Shown piece by piece: positions 55,209 to 64,000 of a stretch of 64,000 nt of DNA. Numbering within the stretch: position 1 is the stretch's first letter; each line of letters opens with the position of its first letter. The notes under the pieces were generated by a model. It ran no database searches. It was not told where the DNA came from and worked only from the letters and a program-made list of their open reading frames with translations. The DNA comes from Tricholoma matsutake (lineage: Eukaryota; Basidiomycota; Agaricomycetes; Agaricales; Tricholomataceae). The DNA lies in the NCBI GenBank assembly GCA_026075535.2, contig AP026541.1:6014001-6078000 (forward strand), read 5' to 3'. A program made the position numbers and the translations under genes.

Positions 55209-56054
55209 TAGTGCTTGAAAGTCCAGTCTGGTCCTGGTTTTTGCCCTCCTTGAAGGAGAACCGGGACCAGAACTGGTTCTTATATTTTGTACATACTAAA
55301 AAGACTGGACCGGTCCATGTCGGTTGCAGTCGGTTCGCAAACCAGTCAAAACTAGTTTACAACTGGACCTGGTCCTAGACCAGTCCAGTTGACTTTGACC
55401 GACACTTACTTACTACTTGTACTTAGTATACACTACAATAAAAAACAAGTAACTAAAAAGAAAAGAAAAGAAAACAAGAAAAAGAATCCCTGCGAGCAGA
55501 TTTGCGAGGCTGAGGAAGGGCTCATTAGTATAAAATAAAATAAAATGGCCCCCTCCATCTCATGTTTTGAGCGAGGGGGCACGGTGTCTGGATAAAGAGT
55601 TCCTCGGTGATGCTGAGTTGGTAGGCTAGTGTGGTGGTTGTGTATGAAGTGGTGGTAGGAGGAAAAATGGCATTGTGAGTTGTTGTGTAACGACAGAAAA
55701 GTGGCACTACTTGTTGCATGTGAATGAACAAACACATGCAAATGGTCCATGCTCACCTTGAGATATTTAAATGGCCACATTCCAGCTGTTTCAACTTGGG
55801 TGTGCCCTACATATAGTTTAGATTCTATAGTAATTATAAATATTTATTGTATTTAAATTGGGAACCGCAAGTTCGCTTTGAGACCAGTTACGACTGGTCT
55901 CAAGTGGTTTTACTGCATCTTGAGGATCAGTGAACCATAGACTGAACTGGTACCATAACTAGTAGGACTGGGACCAAAGGTCTGGTTCTATCGGTTACAG
56001 TCTGGTTCAGTCTCGGTCTTTTTCTGGTCCTTGTGACCGGACCTTTAAGCACTA
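55209..56054. mobile_element. hAT-type MITE (846 bp)
   Basis: Terminal inverted repeats TAGTGCTTGAAAGTCC and GGACCTTTAAGCACTA, flanked by GGGGCTCG at 55201-55208 and 56055-56062 (8 bp, perfect). Subterminal regions are full of CTGGTCC/GGACCAG motifs in both orientations, as hAT transposases often need. No transposase coding sequence. Inserted between the gag and protease regions of G3. Confidence 0.88.
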
Positions 56055-56267
56055 GGGGCTCGGGGTCGCTGCTACAACAGTAGTGGTTGGGGAGTCATTT
56101 CTTCCATTTAGGGTGCTTACGAAAATGCAAATGAGGATAGGGAGGGGTTAGTATGGCTTGTGCATCATTTGCAGAGAGATCGGTCGATGAAATAGAATTT
56201 GATTCCTACACTTCATCTACTGACAACACTGCGAAATGATTTTTCATGGACAACGGTGGCATACTGC

Positions 56268-57499
56268 TCACTTGTTGTTGCTGCGAAAATCCTCCTTTAC
56301 TTCTACAATGGGCTCCTCGTTCCTCTCATTTGTGTTGTTCACATCCAGCCCTGCAAATTCCTCCTGCACAAAATCCTGTTGCTCTTCGCCATTCATGTAC
56401 CGAATGTCAAACTGTCTTGGGCATTCGGGTTGTGTATGACTGGTTTCTCTGCCACAAAAGCAGATGAGTGCAGATCCGTCCTTTGGTTTGGTGGGTGCGG
56501 AGACACTTTGCACCAAAGGTGTGTATTGCGATGGGGTGGTTGTGTGTGAAATCAGGGGGAGGGGCCATGCCATGGTGGGAACGAGCTTGTGGAACATGTT
56601 CCCTGGCTGTGAGCTGGTTTCGGATCATGAGGCCATTCACGAAGATGTGCGAAAAGCCTCATTTGCAATGTGATTTTTATCGCAGATGATAGCAGCATTG
56701 TACCACTGCTTGGGGGTGTTATCCGAAGGTCGTCTGGTGGTGAGACAGGCGACATGGTCTTGGATCTTCATGTTTAGACCTTGTTGGAATTTGAGGATGA
56801 TATGTGAGCCCTCAAAGTACTGCGCTCGCTCTACCAGTTTGCAAAAGTCATTGATGTACTCGTCAACGGTTTGTGTACCTTGGAAGTACTTCACAGTCTC
56901 GAGCTTGGTCTGCGAAGATTGGATCTCATTCTTTGGACAGAACTCATTTGTGAATTCAGCTGCAAAATTGGAGTAGGAGGTGTAGGGGAGTCTTCTGCTT
57001 AGTTGGTAGTTGCACATGAGATGATCCACAAACCGTGCGGCTCGTCTGCCCTTCATGAATGAGAGGGCCCACATAACCTGCGCATGCTCATCTGCAAATT
57101 GATGAGGAGCGAGGGCAAAGTAGAGTGCGCCATGGAATTCAGGAATGCTCATCCTTGTGAACAATCACCTGAAAAGTCTGCAGGGTTTGCAGGCTTGGGG
57201 CGGTAATCTCGCAATGATGTTTTGCGATGGATTTTGTGAACTACTGGGCCAGGAGACCCTAGGTCTGTGGGGTTAGAGATGCTTGGAAGCACCTGTGGCT
57301 CTTTGCGGTCCGCCTCTCGTTGCGCGAATACCGCCATAGTCTGTACAAGGCCTGCAATGCTTGCTTTGATGTGCTGGAGGCAGTCCTCATTGTCCATCTC
57401 CATGGGAAGGTTGGTAGTTGTGTAAAGGGGCAGAAGAGTCAAGTGGAGGGATGATAGCGAAGCTCTCTGAAGTCGCGAAGCAGGCATGAAAATGTGCAA
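56268..57499 (-). pseudogene. G3 gag with altered zinc knuckle
   Basis: Starts with an upstream region (MEMDNEDCLQHIKASIAGLV), then a capsid-like part split by frameshifts (HQFADEHAQVMWALSFMKGR, LPYTSYSNFAAEFTNEFCPK, TVDEYINDFCKLVERAQYF), typical of retrotransposon gag. The knuckle near 56450 reads CFCGRETSHTQPEC, one residue short of the usual C-x2-C-x4-H-x4-C spacing. Broken into at least four frames. Confidence 0.8.
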
Positions 57500-57528
57500 A
57501 ATTTTTGTAAACTGAGTCGCTGGCTGTG

Positions 57529-57550
57529 GTAACCTACAACCTTCAGTCCA
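57529..57550 (-). promoter_or_regulatory. Possible G3 primer binding site
   Basis: The minus strand reads TGGACTGAAGGTTGTAGGTT, whose complement ends in CCA like a tRNA 3' end. It lies 20 bases from the LTR, which is farther than usual, so the call is tentative. Confidence 0.4.
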
Positions 57551-57570
57551 CTAAAGAGAGAGTTTTCTTC

Positions 57571-58167
57571 TGTAAGGGCAACCTTATGATCAGAGTCCTA
57601 AGAACTCGATACTTGCAAGGGAAAACCAAATTTAGATTCAATAACTATTGAACAAGGAAAAGACCCATACCTTGCAAGGGAAAACCAAAGAGAAAACTCT
57701 AAGGAGTCCGGTGCAAGGCCAAAGTATATATATGGAAGGCATGCAACATTCTAAAATACTTGGAGCCCCTTCCATCCTAGCACTAATTCAGATCCAGGGT
57801 TGTGTTCCCATTTGGGGAGACGGCCATCAATCAGTGATAGTGTCCGCATCAGGCCATGCTCGGTAAGTGGTGTCCACATCAGGCCATGATTGGTAATGGG
57901 CATGCAAAGACATCCTCAATCATTTCCACAGGCGCAACGATTGCGCAACTGGTTTGCGCAAAGGCGCAAACTGCGACAACGGCTTGTGCAGGGCTATTGA
58001 CTGCAAGAATGGTGAGAGTACAATAGAGGCTGATGGATCAACATATCAGACAGTTTGTAGATGGTTGGCACAAAAGGCGCCTCATTGCGCAAACGTTTGT
58101 GCATGTGCGGAAACATTTGCAAATGTGCGCCAACCATTGTAGGGGCTCATAAGGTGTTCCCCTTACA
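57571..58167 (-). repeat. G3 5' LTR (597 bp)
   Basis: TGTAAGGG...CCCCTTACA ends, TATATATA near 57726, close partner of 49676-50277. Confidence 0.9.
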
Positions 58168-58172
58168 GTCTT

Positions 58173-58363
58173 TGGGTCAATTCTAATTATCTTATGTAAG
58201 GTTACCATATGAAAACAGAAGGAGGTTGAATCATCGCAGAGTGAATCGCGATTCAACGATTCAAATATTTCAATGATTCAAGTGATGTTTAACATTGTTA
58301 AATCGCCCTTGAATTGGCATGTTTGACCACTACTATTAACATAAGGTAAAAACATCAACTGTA
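58173..58363. other. Intergenic stretch between G3 and the unknown gene
   Basis: AT-rich. Contains the palindromic GAATCGCGATTC followed by three GATTCAA-type repeats (58240-58283). No frame or further motif recognised. Confidence 0.4.
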
Positions 58364-59659
58364 CTACTCATGTTTCTCAATCAACATTCTATCAGTCGAC
58401 ATTCTATGCATTCTGACCCTGGTTTCTTCTTCATCATCTTCATAGTATCCAACTTTGCACTTTAGTGAGAATGGCCATGGAATCTCTTGTAAATGTTTAT
58501 AATATTTTGCCTTCTCTGCATCCTGTGGTACAATAGTCAATCGATATATGTTTCTTGTAATACCATAACTTACTTTGAGTGGTGTACTATCAAGTAGGGT
58601 AAGTCCATGCAATACGATGATCATTTTGAATTTTTTCCCTTTGAGAGGGACAATAACAAAAGACACCTGGGCTTCAATGATATCACCGATACGAAATTTG
58701 ATTGGCTGAATAACATTGTATCTGCATTGGTTCCAATATAACTTAGCCTTATAGACATAGTATATATTGTGAGCTTACCTTTTCTGACCCCCGGTATCTG
58801 TGCTTAGCTCAAAGTATTCTACTTCATTCTCCCATGTGTGAACAACATCTGTACCTTCTGACACTGCCTCAAGTATGCCATCTGGATCCACACAAGCCTT
58901 GAATCTTACCACTTTGAATGATGAGACATCCTTTTGATTTGTAAAATAGCAGTTGCCCATATCAATAGCTTGATAGCTGTCTTCAAACATGGTTGGCTCC
59001 TATTTTTCCATGCTGTTATCGGGAACCGCTCGTGAAAAGGTGTGGTGGATCACATGAATAGCTGATATAGAGTCCCTCATGCTTGAAGACCCTAGCAATG
59101 TGAGGGTGACTGATTGTCGCAGATATCTTTGTTGTCTGATCTCACTAGAGTAACAAAATCACAGTGAGAAGCTATGACAATGCTATGAACAATAATGTCA
59201 GAGTACTCACATTTTATGTGGCTTCCTGATAGGATGCAACTCCTTCTGGCAAATAATTCCCTGAAGGCGAAGAACAAGCTCCTCTTGATTTCCAATATCA
59301 TCTATCTGCTGGGTTAGCTTCCAGCCATTGTGCTTCTCAACAAATAGTGGTGTTGCAGTTGTGGATGCGCCGTCAGCCTACAGATTATTAATATTATAAT
59401 CACAATCATCCTGAAAAATTGTGCTTACTTCTTGATATAGATGAAGCTGAGCATGTCTTGGGCTACGCTCGGCTAAAAGATTGGCCAGCATATTTGTAGA
59501 AGCAGAACATACGTGCAGAAGATTGGTTGTAGTACTGATCCATGTATCTGGACTTGTCGATATCAGGGGGAAATATTGAGTCCTGCTGTTGTTTGTCCTA
59601 TGCACCACAACCACTTGGGGGTAGAGGGCCAGCACTGCGTGTGGCAAATACTCATCCAT
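58364..59659 (-). CDS. Multi-exon gene or gene fragment, function unknown
   Basis: Exons consistent with splice sites on the minus strand: 59659-59429 (MDEYLPHAVLALYPQVVVVH... LHLYQE), intron 59428-59378 (GTAAGC...CTGTAG), exon 59377-59211 (LFVEKHNGWKLTQQIDDIG, ELHPIRKPHKM), intron 59210-59092 (GTGAGT...TTGCTAG), exon from 59091 (VFKHEGLYISYSCDPPH). A frame change lies near 59000, then MFEDSYQAIDMGNCYFTNQK... to 58779, intron 58778-58722 (GTAAGC...TGCAG), last exon 58721-58364 (FRIGDIIEAQVSFVIVPLKG, FSLKCKVGYYEDDEEETRVR). No domain that I can name. The shift near 59000 could mean a small missed intron or decay. The N-terminus may be incomplete because the upstream sequence is AT-rich repeat. 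Confidence 0.55.
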
Positions 59660-60360
59660 TTATTTAAGTTAACAGTAATAAAAATAGCAGCAGAATAATA
59701 ATAATTGATTATAATAATTTTTTTTTCAGATTACAAGTGTAAAAGTTTTATAAGTATATGATGTGGCTGTGCATTACAATCAGCTTCAGTCATGTGATGT
59801 ATTTTGTCATATGACTTCAATTTATTATGTCATTCACAACTCAGACAGAAAGCCAATTACATTTGTTACTAATCTATCAATACATATACAATAACCTACT
59901 ACAAGTACATAATACAAACCAATATAAAGTATTTAAAGACATTGAATATAATAAGTCCAGTAAGAAAGAAAAGTCATGTGACTTGTTATAAAAATGCTAG
60001 CATTGAAAAATCAAAAAATCATGTACACAGCCACAAAAAGACTCAGCTTTTCGGGAATATTTTGCAAATTACTGAATAACAAAAGCACTTAGAAACATTC
60101 TGAAACCATATTTGGAATTCTCCTATATGAACCTATTGCCTGGTAATTTGTTTCCCAAAAAGGAAAGTCACATGACTTTCTAAAAAAAGAAAATTATTTA
60201 GACAAAAGTTTATTACTTTATGACAATTGTTAAATTTGTTTATGGTAAACAAATAAAGCCAAATATAAATAAATATATCTGTAATTTGCTTCTCTCACAT
60301 ACATTCTATTTCTAAGTTAATTGATTAAGTTTCAACAAAATACAGCTGATGTATTTAGTA
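59660..60360. other. AT-rich stretch without a gene
   Basis: No ORF with protein-like composition. Repeated TCATGTGACTT / GTCACATGAC motifs (about 59793, 59975, 60167) are the same as those in the repeats downstream. Confidence 0.45.
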
Positions 60361-60590
60361 AATACTAAATATGAGGTCACATGACCAAATAAACAACATT
60401 TTTGAACTCAGCTTGAAAAATGGGTCAAACTATCACTAGTTCATATGCACTTTTGCTTCATCCCTATTTTGGAAATACTTTGCCACATCCACATTATAAA
60501 TAAATCAATAAATCAATGAAAAAAGTCACTAAGTTCTGGAATGATAAAGAATGAGTCTTACCTTGTAAGGACTCATAAAAACTGACTGAG
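60361..60590 (+). repeat. Direct repeat unit 1
   Basis: Begins near GGTCACATGACCAAATAAAC, contains GAACTCAGCTTGAAAAATG and GGAAATACTTTGCC, and ends with AAAGTCACTAAGTTCTGGAA and the stem ATGAGTC...GACTCAT (60551-60576). Repeated at 61015-61240. Confidence 0.75.
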
Positions 60591-60765
60591 ATACCAAGTT
60601 ATACATTACAAACAATGCCAAATATGATCTCAATGATAATACATGTATCTTCTGATTTCAAGTTAAATAACACAAATTACCCAAGAATTGAGCAAAACAG
60701 CCTTTGGATGATTAAACAAACAAATATAAACAACCTTTGTCAGCACAGTGTAAAGTGTCCAAGCT
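60575..60765 (+). repeat. Inverted repeat arm, partner at 62125-62330
   Basis: Contains AACTGACTGAGATACCAAG, AAGTTAAATAACACAAATT, AAGAATTGAGCAAAACAG and AACCTTTGTCAGCACAGTGT. The same order appears in reverse complement at 62125-62330 and, more distantly, again in this orientation at 63650-64000. Confidence 0.7.
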
Positions 60766-61014
60766 ACATACCAACAGGCACCAGTCACATGACCAAACAA
60801 ACAATAGTTTTGGATTGAGCTTAAAAAATGAGTTAGAATGATATATAACATCATTATTTTATAAACATAGTTATAGTTGTTTATGGCAGCCAAATGGAGC
60901 CAAATACAAATAAATAATATCCTTGGATTTTTCTCTCTCATACACATTCCAATTTCAACTTAAGTAAGACTTGATCAGATTACAGCTAATTTCCTAATAA
61001 TTACTATATATGGC

Positions 61015-61240
61015 ATCAGGGACAGTCACATGACCAAATAAATAAGATTTTTGAACTCAGCTTGAAAAATGGGGTCAGATTGATATATAACATCACTAGA
61101 TCATATTCACTTTTGTCTCATTCCCATTTTGGAAATACTTTGCCGTGGTCCAAATTATCAATGAATGAATGAATGAAAAAAGTCACTAAGTTCTGGAATG
61201 ATAAAGAACGAGTCTTACTTTGTAAGGACTCATAATATCA
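61015..61240 (+). repeat. Direct repeat unit 2
   Basis: Same landmarks as 60361-60590 in the same order, ending with the stem at 61208-61233. Confidence 0.75.
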
Positions 61241-62124
61241 GGAAGGTTCTACCAAAACCTGGTGGGCACTGTGTGAGTTTTGCGGGAGGAGTATAGGATT
61301 TTGTTATGGAAGTCAATGTTTTGATTGTGACTCTTTTGCGAGTGATTTTTGATGGACTGCCAACTTTGCAAGCAATACTCCTCTGTCACTCATTCCTTAG
61401 TTCAAATTTGGTTTGCACAGTTCTTTTTAAAAACACTTAATAAAACTTTCCTCGGTTGCCTTTTTTTTAAAAACACAGTGTGACAATGTCAGTGCCCACT
61501 TTTGACTGAAATCAATGAATGCACGTGATGTCGTTGTCTATGAGTGAGGACTATCTTACCCAGGAATCAGTGAAAAATTCAGTGTTCGAGACCAAGTCAA
61601 CTGCATTTTACCCATGGTCAGTAATCTGAAGCAATGACTACAAAACATTAGTGACTTTTGTAACCATGTGACTTAAATTTAGGCCGAGATGCGGATTTAT
61701 GGACATCCAGATATGCTTGTAACCGGACTCAAATAATGGAAACACCTTACCCCAGCCTGGGTGTTTCAATGTGCATTATATGTTTGCATATATTTGTTCT
61801 GAAATTAAAAGTGTTGTATCTCACTCATTTCTTGTCCAATTAGGTTCATTTAATTACATATGGGAAAATACATCATTGATCAATCATTGGGAGAGTGTTT
61901 AGCATTGTTTGGCATTGTTGTCATGGCTAAATATAGTATCTCCTTCAGTTTTCATCCAATTTGGATGATTTAACTTGCAAATGAAAATATATACTGTTTG
62001 TCTATCATTAGAAGATATTTACAGATATTTGGCATTGTTTGTTTACAGATCAAAAGATCAAAAAGACTATATCAGAGCCAGTTTCTACTCAATTGAGTTT
62101 ATTTAACTTGTGGAAGGGTATGTA
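61241..62124. other. AT-rich stretch without a gene
   Basis: Contains a stretch at 61560-61690 related to the inverted repeat arms at 46320 and 49231 (AAAATTCAGTG, CCATGGTCAGTAA), and a segment at 61785-61890 (TTTGTTCTGAAATTAAAAGT...) repeated directly at 62435-62550. No gene seen. Confidence 0.5.
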
Positions 62125-62330
62125 ACTTGAGCACTTTACACTGTGCTGACAAAGGTTGTTTATATTTGTTTGTTAGATTATCAAAATACTGTACCTTGCT
62201 CAATTCTTGGCCAATTTGGTTTACTTAACTTGAAATGAGAAGATACATTATTGGCCCATCATTGAGATCATAATTGGGGATTGTTTGGGATTGTTTGTAT
62301 TGTATAAACTTGGTATTTCAGTCAGTTTTT
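62125..62330 (-). repeat. Inverted repeat arm, partner at 60575-60765
   Basis: Reads TGTGCTGACAAAGGTTGTTT, CTCAATTCTTGGCCAATTTG, ACTTGAAATGAGAAGATACA and GGTATTTCAGTCAG, the reverse complement of the left arm, with about 1.4 kb between arms. Confidence 0.7.
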
Positions 62331-62559
62331 CTTTAATCCAACTGATTTAACCTGCAAATAAAATGTATACTATTTGCACATATGATTTGAGTATGCTGAT
62401 AAAGGTTGTTTATATTTGTTTGTTAAATCACTATATTTTGCTTATTTGCATTTATTTGTTCTGAAATCAAAAGTGTTGTATCTTACTCATCTCTTGTCTG
62501 ATTAGACTCATTTAACTACTGATGAGAATTACATCATTTGCCAATCATTTATGTGATCT

Positions 62560-63170
62560 TGTGACTTTACTCTATTGCTATATATGGTAATTATCATCAA
62601 ATTTGCTAAATCTTATTGATATATATGATGTTATATACCATTCTGATCAGATTTTTGAGCTGAGTTGAAAAATATCATTTATGTAATCATGAGACTTTAC
62701 CCTATATGGTAATTACAAACATATTGATGTATATGATATTCTGACTGGTTTCTTGAGCTGAGTTCAGAAATGTTATTCATTGATTTCTGTCTATTGCTAT
62801 ATATGGTAATTACTATCAAATTGTTTAAACCTTATTGATGTATGTGATGTTATATATCATTTTCACTATCTTTTTGAGCTGAGTTCAGAAATGTCATTTA
62901 TATGGTCATATGACATTGTTCTATTACCATATACAGTAATTACCTTCAAATTGACTAAATTATACTATTGCTACCCATTTTTGTAGCTGAATTCAGAAAT
63001 GTCATCTACATAGTCAGTATGACTACTTTCTATTGCCATATAAGGTATTTACCATCAAATAAGCCAAATCTTATTATTATATATGTGATGTTATATACTA
63101 TTCTAACCCATTTGTTGAGCTGAGTTCAGAAATGTTTTTTTATGATTATGTGCTTTTATTCTATTGCCAT
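62560..63170 (+). repeat. Degenerate tandem-like repeats, about 100-130 bp period
   Basis: Five occurrences of a TTGAGCTGAGTTCAGAAATG-like core near 62656, 62756, 62876, 62984 and 63116, each preceded by GATGTTATATA-like and TGGTAATTAC-like stretches. No coding potential. Confidence 0.6.
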
Positions 63171-63649
63171 ATTAGGCAATTTTTCTAATTCTTATCTGAT
63201 TTACATAGTTGAAATGTAAGCAAGTAGCATGCATGCAACATTAGAGATATAGTGACATGTATTTGTCATTATTTGTATTATCATATAAGGCAACTTGCTC
63301 ACTTTTTATATGATTTTATATTATTCAAGTAAGCAAGTAGCATGCACATAATATTAGTAATATAGTGACATGTGTTGGGTATTATTTGTATTACTATATA
63401 AGTTATCCAATTTACCTGGTTTGAGCAAAAGAAGTAAATAGCAGTGTTCAAACTATCTAAATAAATAAAAAAACATAAGGACTCGTATCTGCCAGCACTG
63501 GCCATCTACCCCAACTATTTATAATGACAGAGAGGCAAAGGATTTTAAATAAAATAAATATATTTGTTAAAAAAAAACATAACGACTCCTACCTGCCAGA
63601 CCTGGCCCTCTAACCACAAGTCTAATAGTATACAACATTGTTTATAAGA

Positions 63650-64000
63650 ACTGACTGAAATAATAAATTTTGAAACTATACAAACAAGGCCAAATAATTC
63701 CGAATGAGATTTCAATAATGGGCCAACAATATATCTTTTTATTTCAAGTTAAATAAAACAAATGGGACAAGAATTGAGTGAAATACAGCATTTTTGATGA
63801 TTTAATAACAACCTTTGTCAGCACACCTAAATCAGATAATGTACAAACAGTATATATTTTATTTGCATATTGAATCAGTTGGATTAAAGAAGAACTAACT
63901 GAGATACCACAAACAATGCCAAACAATACCAAATATGATCTCAATGAATGGGCCAATGACGTATCTCCTTATTCCAAGTTAAATAAAACAAATTGGCCAA
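63650..64000 (+). repeat. Third copy of the arm sequence at the right edge
   Basis: AGAACTGACTGAAATAATA, CAAGTTAAATAAAACAAAT, AAGAATTGAGTGAAATACAG and ACAACCTTTGTCAGCACA match 60575-60765. A further partial copy starts near 63895 and runs off the window. Confidence 0.6.

Larger units (their letters stand above)
49676..58167 (-). mobile_element. G3: complete Ty3/gypsy chromovirus, minus strand
   Basis: LTRs at 49676-50277 and 57571-58167, polypurine tract, gag, protease, RT, RNase H, integrase and chromodomain in order, and GTCTT duplicated at 49671-49675 and 58168-58172. Carries two later insertions, R copy 3 (51105-52299) and a hAT-type MITE (55209-56054); without them it is about 6.4 kb. 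Coding sequence is broken at many sites. Confidence 0.92.

Noticed and set aside
58230..58290. GATTCAA repeats as hAT terminal repeats
   Set aside because: No partner end in inverted orientation and no 8 bp duplication found nearby.
1..64000. tRNA, rRNA, snRNA genes or CRISPR arrays
   Set aside because: No cloverleaf, rRNA-like or spacer-repeat pattern seen; the tRNA-like string at 28921-28944 is the G2 primer binding site.
59660..64000. Telomere or subtelomere call for the AT-rich end
   Set aside because: No TTAGGG-type tandem repeats are present.

Overview
The window is eukaryotic and almost certainly fungal, most likely a filamentous basidiomycete. Evidence: Tad-like LINEs with a CCHC ORF1 and an ORF2 carrying AP endonuclease, reverse transcriptase and RNase H; Ty3/gypsy chromoviruses; a fungal-type alpha-kinase gene; and 46-119 nt GT-AG introns. 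About 55 kb of the 64 kb is transposable elements nested in one another, followed by an AT-rich, repeat-structured right end. I see no rRNA or tRNA gene and no CRISPR array.

Two families dominate. (1) A Tad-like LINE; the copy at 32930-39343 is nearly full length (6.4 kb), and at least seven partial copies surround it. (2) A 1.9-2.25 kb poly(A)-tailed element that I could not match to any family I know. I call it SORE here (short ORF-bearing retroelement; a working name). It has a constant 5' end, one ORF of about 270-280 codons for an acidic protein with an Arg-rich tail, a hairpin-rich 3' UTR, and a 3' end nearly the same as that of the LINE. This suggests it is copied in trans by the LINE enzyme. 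Nine copies (A-I) are visible and two keep an open ORF (C and D).

Layout. 1-5320: LINE pieces (a, b, c) on the minus strand, with SORE A inside c. 5327-12569: SORE B, LINE d (plus strand), SORE C. 12570-18484: chromovirus G1, lacking its 5' end and interrupted by SORE D. 18485-19504: copy 1 of a 1.19 kb LTR-like repeat (R). 19505-43168: a nest whose order from the outside in is SORE H > LINE e/f > SORE F > R copy 2 > gypsy element G2 > SORE E, with a side branch LINE f > SORE G > full-length LINE g. 43169-46320: remains of a host alpha-kinase gene with LINE h inserted in an exon. 46320-49515: an inverted-repeat-flanked block holding LINE and SORE fragments and a 961 bp hAT-like element. 49676-58167: complete chromovirus G3 (LTRs, 5 bp target duplication), itself interrupted by R copy 3 and a hAT-type MITE. 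58364-59659: part of a multi-exon gene of unknown function. 59660-64000: AT-rich sequence made of degenerate direct and inverted repeats.

Two processes shape the block. Retrotransposition is documented by 14-15 bp duplications around SORE and LINE copies and 4-8 bp duplications around LTR and hAT elements. CpG-directed decay is documented by CGA-to-TGA stops in many pseudogenes and by the G3 LTR pair, whose substitutions are all transitions. Several junctions lack target duplications (around SORE B, C, D and F); these are either ectopic recombination, insertion with deletion, or assembly joins.
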